A stretch of DNA of 64,000 nucleotides from Pseudomonas putida (GTDB lineage Bacteria; Pseudomonadota; Gammaproteobacteria; Pseudomonadales; Pseudomonadaceae), in contig NZ_CP109603.1 in assembly GCF_025905425.1 (NCBI RefSeq), positions 1,772,001-1,836,000 of the forward strand, written 5' to 3'. The position numbers and the translations under genes are program-made. Positions 56,731-64,000 of the stretch are shown piece after piece; positions within the stretch are counted from its first letter, which is position 1; each line of letters begins with the position of its first letter. A model generated the notes under the pieces. That model saw nothing but the letters and a program-made list of their open reading frames with translations, was not told where the DNA came from and made no database searches.

Positions 56731-57840
56731 TCAGCCGACCTTGCGGCTGGCGTGCAGGCGTTCGGCATCGGCACGTTTCTTCAGGTAGATGCGGGTGGCG
56801 ACGGCAGGCGCGTCACTGGCTACGGAGATTTCGTAGTGGTGGTCGTCGCGGTCGTCGAGCGCGGCTTCCAGTGCCCCGAGGCCCTCGACGTCTTCGTTGA
56901 AGGCGGCGAACAGCTGCTCGTGCATGTACTCGCCCAGGGCTTCATCGTGCTGGGCGAAGTCGCGGCCATGGACGATGAAGTAGTGCAGGCTGTTGGCGGT
57001 TTCCGGGGTCAGGATGTGCGCGGTACGAATGTGAAACTGCTGGCGTTGTTCCACCGGTTGCGCACTGTCGTAGAAGGCCACGCTGACCCGGTGCAGGGCC
57101 GGGGAGAGAAACTCCGAGGTGGCAATGCGTGCTGCACTGGCGCAGCCTTCCAGGCCTGTGGTCTTGCCCCAGACCGGCGACAGGGTGGTGGGTACCACTT
57201 CGCGGATCAGGGTGTAGTGGCCTTCCTTGAGGTCCAGTTTGTACGGTGCGCTGGCGTAGTCCGGAGTGCCGATGGTGTTGGCGTGGAGGAAGCTCAGGTG
57301 GGTCAGGTCCATGAGGTTTTCATGCAGGCTGACGTAGTTGCCCGGGTGATGGAAGTACCCGGAGGTACAGGCCCAGGCCGGGTCGTCGATCCACGCCTGA
57401 TGGGGGATCTGCGCCGCATCGGCAAGGGCTTCCTCGCCCAGCCAGATCCACAGCAACGGCCCCTGGCGCACCAGGGGATAGCGGCGTACGCCAATGCCAC
57501 GCGGGCAGTTTTTCTGGGAGGGCACCTCGGTCAGGTCGCCGGAGGCGTCGTAGCGGAAGCCGTGGTAGCCACAGACGATGGTGTCGCCTTGCAGATGGCT
57601 GCGCGAAAGGGGGAAGGAGCGGTGCGCGCAGCGGTCTTCCAGGGCGACCGGTTCGCCGGCTTGAGTGCGGTACATCACCACGCGCCGGTCGAGCAGGCGC
57701 CGGGCCAACAGGTGCCGGCCGACTTCATCGTCAAAGGCGGCGACGTACCACTCGTTGTAGATGAACGGGGTTTCGCGGTTGGCCATCGGTTCGCTGGCCT
57801 TGCGGGCATGGGCGATGAGGTTGCTGGTTGGCAGTGACAT
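56731..57840 (-). CDS. Rieske oxygenase alpha subunit (VanA/demethylase-type)
   Basis: This 369-residue iron-sulfur oxygenase has a Rieske cluster from C71-x-H73 and C90-x-x-H93 (CAHRSF, CGYHGF). The mononuclear iron site is in ENLMDLTHLSFLH, with H181 and H186. Single-chain oxygenases of this shape (VanA, dicamba O-demethylase, toluenesulfonate monooxygenase) remove methyl groups from aromatic ethers or hydroxylate aromatic acids. AAGGAG lies 8 bases before the ATG. With its VanB-like reductase, porin and MFS carrier it forms a full uptake-and-attack operon; the exact substrate is not shown. Confidence 0.92.
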   Translation of the reverse strand: MSLPTSNLIAHARKASEPMANRETPFIYNEWYVAAFDDEVGRHLLARRLLDRRVVMYRTQAGEPVALEDRCAHRSFPLSRSHLQGDTIVCGYHGFRYDASGDLTEVPSQKNCPRGIGVRRYPLVRQGPLLWIWLGEEALADAAQIPHQAWIDDPAWACTSGYFHHPGNYVSLHENLMDLTHLSFLHANTIGTPDYASAPYKLDLKEGHYTLIREVVPTTLSPVWGKTTGLEGCASAARIATSEFLSPALHRVSVAFYDSAQPVEQRQQFHIRTAHILTPETANSLHYFIVHGRDFAQHDEALGEYMHEQLFAAFNEDVEGLGALEAALDDRDDHHYEISVASDAPAVATRIYLKKRADAERLHASRKVG

Positions 57841-57873
57841 GTTTGGAGGCTCCTTAAAGCAGGGTGAGGCGGT

Positions 57874-58824
57874 TCAGAGGTCCAGCACCAGGGTGTCGCC
57901 GAGGGCGCGCGAGACACAGATCATCAGGCTGCGGCCTTCGGCCTTGTCGGCGTCCGAGAGGATCAGGTCGCGGTGGTCCGGTACGCCTGCGCAAATGCGG
58001 GTTTCGCAACTGCCGCAAATGCCCGCCCGGCACGAAAACGGCAGCTCGATGCCGTGGGCCTCAAGGGCTTCGAGGATGCTTTGCTCGGGCGCGACCCAGA
58101 GGCTGCGGTCGCTACGGTTCAGGTGCACGGTGAAGCCGCTGTCGCCCTCGGTGCTGGTCGGCGCGGCGCTGAAGCGCTCGATGTGCAGGCGTTCAGCGCG
58201 TGGCCCGGCAGCGGCTTGCAGGGCGTCGAGCATCGGCGCCGGCCCGCAGGCGTACAGGTGCTCGTCGTCGTGCAGGGTGTCGAGCAGCCCAGCGTTGTCC
58301 AGATGGCCGCCCGCTTCGTCGTTGAAGTGCAGGTGCACCCGGGCAGGGTCGAGTTCGCGCAGGGTTTCGTAGAACGCGGCGCGCTGGCGATTGCGCGCGC
58401 TGTACACCAACCGCCAGTCTTTGTCGTGCGCCTGGCACCAGCGCAGCATCGCCAGTATCGGCGTAATGCCGATGCCGCCCGCCACCAGGCAGTAACGCTG
58501 CAGGCTTTCATCCAGCGCGAAGTGGTTGCGCGGAAGGCTGCAGGCGAGGGTGTCGCCCAGGCGCAGTTGCTGGTGCAAAAAGCGCGACCCGCCACGGCTG
58601 TCTGGCGCCAGGCCCACGCCGATCAGGTAGCGGTCGCGTTCATGCGGGGCGTTGAGCAGTGAGTAATGGCGTGGCAGGTCGCCGGCGACGAGGATTTCCA
58701 GGTGCGCACCCGCGCTGAAGGGGGGGAGTGCCCGGCCATCGGCGGCACGCAGTTCGATCAGTACGACGCCCTTGGCTTCGGCGGCGTAGCGCGTGACGCG
58801 CAGGGCGAGGGGGTGGAGGTCCAT
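57874..58824 (-). CDS. Oxygenase reductase, FNR plus C-terminal 2Fe-2S (VanB-type)
   Basis: This 316-residue phthalate-dioxygenase-reductase type protein carries electrons from NAD(P)H to the Rieske oxygenase. It has a flavin domain (RHYSLLNAP), an NAD domain (LVAGGIGITPILAML, YACGPAPML) and a C-terminal plant-type ferredoxin with cysteines C265, C270, C273 and C303. It is first in the operon, 33 bases ahead of the oxygenase. Confidence 0.92.
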   Translation of the reverse strand: MDLHPLALRVTRYAAEAKGVVLIELRAADGRALPPFSAGAHLEILVAGDLPRHYSLLNAPHERDRYLIGVGLAPDSRGGSRFLHQQLRLGDTLACSLPRNHFALDESLQRYCLVAGGIGITPILAMLRWCQAHDKDWRLVYSARNRQRAAFYETLRELDPARVHLHFNDEAGGHLDNAGLLDTLHDDEHLYACGPAPMLDALQAAAGPRAERLHIERFSAAPTSTEGDSGFTVHLNRSDRSLWVAPEQSILEALEAHGIELPFSCRAGICGSCETRICAGVPDHRDLILSDADKAEGRSLMICVSRALGDTLVLDL

Positions 58825-58998
58825 GGGTGTTTCCGGTCATTGTCGTTGTCGGGCCAGCTTACGGGCGCGTGCCTGGCAGGGCTGTCACCCGTGAGGTGGA
58901 CAAGGGCAATGATTGGCGGCAGACTGATAGTTAATAGGTTAACTATTTATCGGGCGTTGCTTACCCGATCCAAAAACAATAAATAGCCGAGTGCCGCC

Positions 58999-59763
58999 AT
59001 GATTCGTCTCAGCACCCCACAGGCATCGACCTTGCCCGCGCAAATCCGCCCGTTCAGCGACTTGACCTGCACGTTGGGCACGCCCGGTTTTCCCGGCGCG
59101 TTGCTGGATTGCCTGGGCCAATGGGCGGCGTGTGAGCATTTCTCTGTGTTGCGCATGGATGGCGCCCGGCCGCAGCTACTGGCGGCCGGCACGCGCCATG
59201 CGGATGCTAACTTGGTGCTGCGCTGCGGCCAGGCGTATATCGAGCACTACCATCGCTATGACCCCCTGTTCGAACCCTTGAAGGAAGCGCCTGGGCAAGT
59301 CGGCCACTTGCTAGCCCAGGACATCCGTCATGGCCCTTACCGCGAGGCGATCTACCAGCGCAACGGCATGATCGAGCGCTTGTCCAGCGTGTACCTGGAC
59401 GAGCAGGCACGCCCGGTGCAGTTCAACCTGTATCGGCATCACGACCAGGGTTTTTTCAACGACCATGAACTGCAGATGTGCGAAGCGCTCAGCCCGGCGT
59501 TGTTGCAACTCTTGCGTGGGCACCTGGCGTTGAAAGGTTTGAACCCTGTGAAGGATCCTCAGCAGCAGTTGCTTCAGCGCTGCCCCGAGCTCACCACGCA
59601 AGAGTTGAACATCTGTGCCCGCCTGCTGCAGGGCATGACCCACGCGGGTATCGCCGCAGACTTGGGCATTAAAGAGAGCACCGTGAAAACCTACCGTAAC
59701 CGGGCGTTCGACCGGCTTGGCATTCACTTTCGCAGTCAGCTGTTTGCCTTGTTCTCGGGGTAG
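58999..59763 (+). CDS. LuxR-family regulator
   Basis: This 254-residue protein has a C-terminal LuxR helix-turn-helix (LTTQELNICARLLQGMTHAG, IAADLGIKESTVKTYRNRAF) and an N-terminal domain without the acyl-homoserine-lactone pocket signature. It lies divergent from the oxygenase operon (174 bases between starts) and probably controls it. Its 3' end overlaps the convergent ferredoxin-M24 fusion gene by 28 bases. Confidence 0.88.
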   Translation: MIRLSTPQASTLPAQIRPFSDLTCTLGTPGFPGALLDCLGQWAACEHFSVLRMDGARPQLLAAGTRHADANLVLRCGQAYIEHYHRYDPLFEPLKEAPGQVGHLLAQDIRHGPYREAIYQRNGMIERLSSVYLDEQARPVQFNLYRHHDQGFFNDHELQMCEALSPALLQLLRGHLALKGLNPVKDPQQQLLQRCPELTTQELNICARLLQGMTHAGIAADLGIKESTVKTYRNRAFDRLGIHFRSQLFALFSG

Positions 59764-61442
59764 GGGTAGGGCGCCGGGCTGGCCTGACCAACCAGAATGT
59801 CCTCAAAAAACGCCCCGACCGGCTCCGTGGGGTGGCACAGCTGAATCTCCAGCACCCAGACCATCTCGCTCGGCACGATGTCCAGGTCGGCCAGTTTGTC
59901 CTGCCCGAACAGGGCATGGGGGAAGTCGGCGATGCGATGCCCGGCCAGGTTGCGCTCCAACTGCCAGCCTTTGGCGAGGGCGCTGCGTTCGGCGACGTCG
60001 TACAGCTCACGGCCGGTCAGCCCCGCGCACCAGGCTTGGCGCGTTTCTTCGAACACCTCGTGCAGGGCCTTGACGCAGGCGTGGTACAGCGGGTGCTCGC
60101 CAAACACGAAGGTGTCGCCATAGTCGCCTTCATAGCCATCCCACACCGGGCCAAGGTCGACCACTGCAATATCGCTGGCGCGCAGTTGGCGTTGCGGGTC
60201 GATGCCTTGGCGAGGGGTACGTACGGTGTCGTCGCCAAAGCGGATATAGGTTGGGTGCCAGGTGTGCGATGCGCCCATCGCCTGCAGCGTTTGGCTTGCC
60301 ATCTGCAACGCTTCGGCGGTGGTCATGCCGACCCTTAGTTGGCTGGCGATGGCCGCCAGGGCCCGTACTGACTGCTCGCGGGCGGCGAGCATGCCGTCCA
60401 GCGAGTAGCGCGGGCCGACTCTTTCCAGCACCGGGTCCAGCCCTTCGAGCATTGAGGCAGCCGGCAGCGATGCGCCGCTGGCAACGAACGCCTCGGCGAC
60501 AAAACGATGAGCCTGCGCGCCCGCAGCCAGGCACAGCTCGCGGGCCTGGCTGATCATCGCGCTGTTGCCGCAGGCATAGACCTGGGTATCGGCCCAGCGG
60601 TGGGCATGTGTCAGCGCAACCTGCTGCACGCGGGCTTGGGCAGACAGTACTCGGTGCCAGCGAAAGTGTGGATGGGCAAGGCTGGCCTGGTCCAGGAACG
60701 CGCCGTCATAAAAATCGGCCGGCGATGAGCCGCCCCAATACAGCGTGACCGGGGCAGTGCCAGACAGGGCCGTCAGCAATAACGGCTTGATGCCGGCATA
60801 GCCGGTGCCGGTGGCGAACAGCACGACCGGGCGTTCACCTTCGTGCTGCCAGGTGCAGGCGCCCACTGGCCCTTCGAGTTGCAGCGCGTCACCTACCTGC
60901 AGGGCGGGCAGGACGCAGTCGGTAAACAGCCCGCCGCTGACCTTGCGCATATGAAACACCAAGCGCCCCTGGTCTTGCGCTGGCAGGTTGGCGATGGAGA
61001 AACAGCGGCTGTCGCCATTGTCGAGGCAGAACCTGAGGTACTGACCGGCGCGTACCTCGACAGGTTGGGTGGGCTGCAGCACCAGCTCTGTGATATCGAC
61101 GCTCAGGGCGCGTTGGCTCAGGACATGGGCGGTGATTTCCAGCGTTGGCGTGTCCAGTGACCAGCCGGGGATTTCCAGGCGCATATCGCTGCAGGCATGG
61201 CTTTGGCACAGCAGCATCTCGTTGGCGGCCAGTGGGTAGCAAGGGGCGGGCATGTCTTCGCTGCGCTGCTTGTCCCGGTACTGGCCCGACACCACCTTGA
61301 CCTTGCAAGACCCGCAGGCGCCACGGCGACACGAGAAGGGCACCGACAGGCCGCTGGCGAGCATGGCATCGAGCAGCAAGCCTTCTGCGGCTTCAACGCG
61401 CTTGCCCGAGGGCGACAGTTCAATGACATGGCGGTTTTGCAT
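59736..61442 (-). CDS. Ferredoxin-FNR reductase fused to an M24 metallopeptidase
   Basis: This 568-residue protein joins three units. Residues 1-90 are a plant-type ferredoxin with C38, C43, C46 and C79 (SCRRGACGSC, then LCQSHAC). Residues 95-320 are an FAD/NAD(P) reductase (RCFSIAN, LFATGTGYAGIKPLL, YACGNSAMI). Residues 330-568 are a pita-bread M24 domain with a full metal set: D429 in VVDLGP, D440 in GDYGDT, H502 in GHRIAD, E532 in LEIQL and E547 in FFEDIL. Reductase and peptidase fusions are not a form I know. The GTG at 61448 is possible, but the ATG at 61442 has GAGG upstream. It is divergent from a MocR regulator and next to the Rieske operon, whose oxygenase it could feed. Alternatively, M24 acts as a hydrolase on the product. 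Confidence 0.85.
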   Translation of the reverse strand: MQNRHVIELSPSGKRVEAAEGLLLDAMLASGLSVPFSCRRGACGSCKVKVVSGQYRDKQRSEDMPAPCYPLAANEMLLCQSHACSDMRLEIPGWSLDTPTLEITAHVLSQRALSVDITELVLQPTQPVEVRAGQYLRFCLDNGDSRCFSIANLPAQDQGRLVFHMRKVSGGLFTDCVLPALQVGDALQLEGPVGACTWQHEGERPVVLFATGTGYAGIKPLLLTALSGTAPVTLYWGGSSPADFYDGAFLDQASLAHPHFRWHRVLSAQARVQQVALTHAHRWADTQVYACGNSAMISQARELCLAAGAQAHRFVAEAFVASGASLPAASMLEGLDPVLERVGPRYSLDGMLAAREQSVRALAAIASQLRVGMTTAEALQMASQTLQAMGASHTWHPTYIRFGDDTVRTPRQGIDPQRQLRASDIAVVDLGPVWDGYEGDYGDTFVFGEHPLYHACVKALHEVFEETRQAWCAGLTGRELYDVAERSALAKGWQLERNLAGHRIADFPHALFGQDKLADLDIVPSEMVWVLEIQLCHPTEPVGAFFEDILVGQASPAPYPYPENKANS

Positions 61443-61530
61443 ATACACCTCAGGGCTGAATGGGGGCTAGAGAGGCCTGATTGTTGCGTTAGACTAGGAC
61501 CATAAAAACCTCCAGTTCTGGATAATTCAC

Positions 61531-63036
61531 ATGGTCCAGCTTCGCAAATGGCGGCCGCTGCTAAAGCTCGACGGGGCTCAGCCGCAGGCGTCTTACCGAA
61601 AAATCGTCGAGGGCCTGGTGACTGCAATCGTCGAGGGCCGCCTGCGCCCCGGCACGTTGCTGCCCGGCACCCGGGAAATGGCGCAACTGCTCGATGTCAA
61701 TCGCAAGACGGTGATCCTCGCTTACGAAGAGGCGGTCACCAAAGGCTGGCTGGAGAGCGTGCAGCGCCGGGGCACCTTCGTCAGTACCCGGCTCGCGGCG
61801 GGCACGCTGCCCGCCCACAGCGCGCTGCCGCCGTTTGCCCTGGCGCTGAACGAGGCGCCTGCAGTTCCCTACTTCACCAACAGCGAGCAGGTGACCGCGC
61901 TGCAACATCGGCCGGGCGCGCTGTTTTTCGATAACGGCGCCTGTGACCACCGCCTGCTGCCCCAGGCTGTGCTGCACCGCTATTACCGCAAGGCCTTGCG
62001 CACCAGTTTCACCACCAACACCGTGCGCCATGGCTGCGAAAGCAGCAGCCAGTACCTGCGCAGTGCACTGGCCGACATGCTGCGCCACAACCGCAGCCTG
62101 AACGTGGGGCCCGAGCATATCTGCCTGACTCAAGGCGTGCAGATGTCGCTGTACCTGACGGCCAGCGCCTTGCTCAAACCGGGTGATGTGGTGCTGGTTG
62201 AGCGCCTGAGCTACCCGCCGGCGTGGGAGATTTTCCGCCAGCTGGGTGCGCGACTGGTCACCGTCGACCTCGACGAGGAAGGCTGTCGGGTCGATCAGAT
62301 CGACGCGCTGTGCCGGCTGCACGACGTTCGCATGATGTATGTCACCCCCCATCACCAGTTCCCCACCACGGTCAGCCTGCATGCCGCCCGCCGGCAGCAG
62401 TTGCTGGAGTTGGCGAGGCTGCATGATTTTTGCGTGATCGAGGAAGACTACGACCATGAGTACCACTTTGCCGGGCGCCCCTATTTGCCCCTGGCCAGCG
62501 ACCGCTCGCAACGCCATGTGATCTACATCGGCTCGCTGTCCAAGTCATTGGGCAGCACCTTCCGTTGCAGCTTTATCGTGGCGCCGCCAAATGTGATCGA
62601 GGTGCTTGAGCGCACGGCGGTGCTGACCCTGGGGCAGGGCGATGCGGTGATGCAGCGGATGCTGGCCGACCTGATCAATGACGGCGAGTTGAAAAAGCAC
62701 CTGCGCCGGGTTTCCACGGAGTACCGTCGGCGTCGGGAGACCCTGTTGAGTTGCCTGCGCGATGCCTTTGGCGAGCAGATAACGGTGCAGGAACCAGAAG
62801 GCGGGTTGGCGCTTTGGGTGAAGTTTGCCGATTCGATCGATGTCGACCAGTTGGCGGCCAAGGCGCTGGAACTGGACTTGGTGGTGCGCGGCGGTCGCCA
62901 GTTTTCACCGTTTGGCCAGCGCGAGAATGCCTTGCGCCTTGGGTTTGCTTCGCTGGATGTGGATGAAATTCGTTGCGCCACCCAGCGTCTGGCGCAGGGG
63001 GTCGTGGGCGGCCTTTGTAGAGAAAATCAGATTTAA
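61531..63036 (+). CDS. MocR/PdxR-type regulator (GntR helix-turn-helix plus aminotransferase domain)
   Basis: This 501-residue protein has a GntR winged helix (about 20-85: LRPGTLLPGTREMAQLLDVNRKTV) and a fold-type I aminotransferase-like domain with the PLP lysine K338 in GSLSKSLG. MocR proteins sense PLP or amino compounds and commonly control the neighbouring divergent gene. The start is 89 bases from the ferredoxin-M24 ATG, so that fusion gene is its likely target. Confidence 0.9.
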   Translation: MVQLRKWRPLLKLDGAQPQASYRKIVEGLVTAIVEGRLRPGTLLPGTREMAQLLDVNRKTVILAYEEAVTKGWLESVQRRGTFVSTRLAAGTLPAHSALPPFALALNEAPAVPYFTNSEQVTALQHRPGALFFDNGACDHRLLPQAVLHRYYRKALRTSFTTNTVRHGCESSSQYLRSALADMLRHNRSLNVGPEHICLTQGVQMSLYLTASALLKPGDVVLVERLSYPPAWEIFRQLGARLVTVDLDEEGCRVDQIDALCRLHDVRMMYVTPHHQFPTTVSLHAARRQQLLELARLHDFCVIEEDYDHEYHFAGRPYLPLASDRSQRHVIYIGSLSKSLGSTFRCSFIVAPPNVIEVLERTAVLTLGQGDAVMQRMLADLINDGELKKHLRRVSTEYRRRRETLLSCLRDAFGEQITVQEPEGGLALWVKFADSIDVDQLAAKALELDLVVRGGRQFSPFGQRENALRLGFASLDVDEIRCATQRLAQGVVGGLCRENQI

Positions 63037-63322
63037 CCCCTTCCTTGTAGGGCATTTCCCAAACATACTCCTGCCGCCTTTTTTCCGTTGCGGCCGCTCA
63101 GGCAGCGCTCTAGTCTCGCCGTGTTGTTGCACATCAACGACACGGCTTTGACAGGCCGCAACGGTAATCACGCATACGGTTCGTTCGCTATGGCGGCTGT
63201 ACGTGTGGGCACGCTTGCGTGCGCCGGAGCTTCGTGATTCCGCCGGTCTGTCAACCCACGTACAGCTGCCACCCTTCTGTTTGACAGCAGGCGGGTGGTC
63301 GCCATCTAGAAGGAATCATAAG

Positions 63323-63568
63323 ATGCTGAAGATAGTCCCCGATCCACCCCACAACCACCATTCCCTCGAAGACACCCTCATTCAAGCTGCTGACTATGCC
63401 CTGTGTGCGCAGACCGTGGCTCATCAGGCGATTCTGCTGCAGCCCAAGTCACCCGTGGCGATCCTGATGATGGCGACGATGCATGAGCTGGAGGCGCTGC
63501 GTGTGCTGCTTGAATGGGCTTTGATCCAAGTGCAGATGCCGGCGCAGCAGCCGCGGACTCAGCACTAA
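63323..63568 (+). CDS. Small DUF6124/DUF3077-like protein
   Basis: This 81-residue protein, MLKIVPDPPHNH..., shares the layout of pseudomonad DUF6124/DUF3077 small proteins: a short polar N-terminus, then one or two helices (EDTLIQAADYALCAQTVAHQ and LMMATMHELEALRVLLEWAL). AAGGAA precedes the ATG at 63323. Function unknown. The upstream 286-base gap (63037-63322) shows no gene. Confidence 0.72.
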   Translation: MLKIVPDPPHNHHSLEDTLIQAADYALCAQTVAHQAILLQPKSPVAILMMATMHELEALRVLLEWALIQVQMPAQQPRTQH

Positions 63569-63585
63569 GGCACATGTGATGTGTT

Positions 63586-63699
63586 GCCTGGGCGGGCCTC
63601 TTCGCGGGGCAAGCCCGCTCCCACAGGTACAGCACCGGCCTTGAAACCTGTAGTGATCCTGTGGGAGCGGGCTTGCCCCGCGAAGAGGCCCGCCCAGGC
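63586..63699. repeat. Perfect 41-bp inverted REP pair
   Basis: The 41 bases at 63586-63626 and at 63659-63699 are exact reverse complements with a 32-base spacer. Each holds a REP core (GGGCAAGCCCGCTCCCACAG). It lies between the two small DUF genes, on the same strand. Confidence 0.9.
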
Positions 63700-63724
63700 A
63701 GTGCAATTTCAGGGAGATGGAACA

Positions 63725-63994
63725 ATGACCAAAGACACCCCAAAACCCCAAACCACTGTCGGCAAGACCAAGTTCTACCAAGGCGAAAAGACGACCCAAC
63801 CGCTGTTCTGCATCGAACCCGGCATCCCTTGCCAAGACGCCCGTGACCAGGCCTCAGAGCTGATGGGCTGCGTACGCGACCTGACCATCGCCGGCCTGAT
63901 GGACGACAACCCGCAGTTGATCTGGGCCTCGCATTACCTGAGCGCCTTGGCCAAGGCGCTGATGGATGATGCCGAGCTGGGCATGATGCACTAA
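63725..63994 (+). CDS. DUF3077-family small protein
   Basis: This 89-residue protein has a Lys/Thr-rich N-terminus then a helical part with two Cys (FCIEPGIPCQDARDQASELM, IWASHYLSALAKALMDDAEL). The FxxEPGxPxxDAxxxxSxLL pattern is the DUF3077 signature. Only one gene away is another member of the same broad small-protein group. Function unknown; it ends 6 bases before the window edge. Confidence 0.8.
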   Translation: MTKDTPKPQTTVGKTKFYQGEKTTQPLFCIEPGIPCQDARDQASELMGCVRDLTIAGLMDDNPQLIWASHYLSALAKALMDDAELGMMH

Positions 63995-64000
63995 GGGTGC

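Overview
The window looks like chromosomal DNA of a Pseudomonas of the P. putida group. The evidence is GC-rich coding sequence, many Pseudomonas-type REP palindromes (core GGAGCGGGCTTGCCC), OprD-type porins, sigma-54 promoters and DUF3077-type small proteins. There are no rRNA or tRNA genes, no CRISPR array and no recognisable transposase gene.

Region 1 (1-6.2 kb) holds the end of an NCS1 permease, a GMC/choline-dehydrogenase-like oxidoreductase, and then cycA and a TyrR/GcsR-type sigma-54 activator. Region 2 (6.4-13.2 kb) is a glycine-cleavage operon, gcvH-gcvP-glyA-gcvT, with its own lipA. Good -24/-12 promoters stand before both cycA and gcvH, so import, sensing and oxidation of glycine look like one sigma-54 regulon.

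Region 3 (13.3-21.5 kb) encodes a PLP gamma-lyase, an amino-acid permease, a LysR regulator, a threonine-synthase paralogue, an AsnC/Lrp regulator, homoserine dehydrogenase and an aldehyde dehydrogenase. This order fits a catabolic route through homoserine and aspartate semialdehyde. The best match is the canavanine gamma-lyase pathway described in legume-root bacteria.

Region 4 (22-31.4 kb) holds an unknown 509-residue protein, a cupin/GNAT pair, a complete ECF sigma / FecR / TonB-receptor iron set with a Fur-like site, a LysE exporter, a small membrane protein, several repeats and a possible small exported peptide. Region 5 (31.6-36.6 kb) is a polyamine module: two near-identical PuuR-type regulators flank glutamylpolyamine synthetase, gamma-glutamyl hydrolase and SpuC.

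Region 6 (36.6-46.8 kb) looks like a manganese-oxidation locus. It has a giant multicopper oxidase (MnxG type) and a divergent operon of two related exported proteins, with sigma-54 promoters in both directions. Region 7 (46.8-54 kb) is accessory: a mobile REP-bearing element that cuts off a response regulator, a ProQ/FinO protein, a lone caspase-like protein, a LysR / frameshifted Old-Yellow-Enzyme pair, and an exported oxidation set (cytochrome c, Tat flavoprotein, secreted RidA).

Region 8 (54.1-64 kb) is an aromatic-demethylase-like operon (reductase, Rieske oxygenase, OprD porin, MFS transporter) with a LuxR regulator. It is followed by an unusual ferredoxin-FNR-M24 peptidase fusion opposite a MocR regulator, then two small DUF proteins around a 41-bp inverted REP pair.
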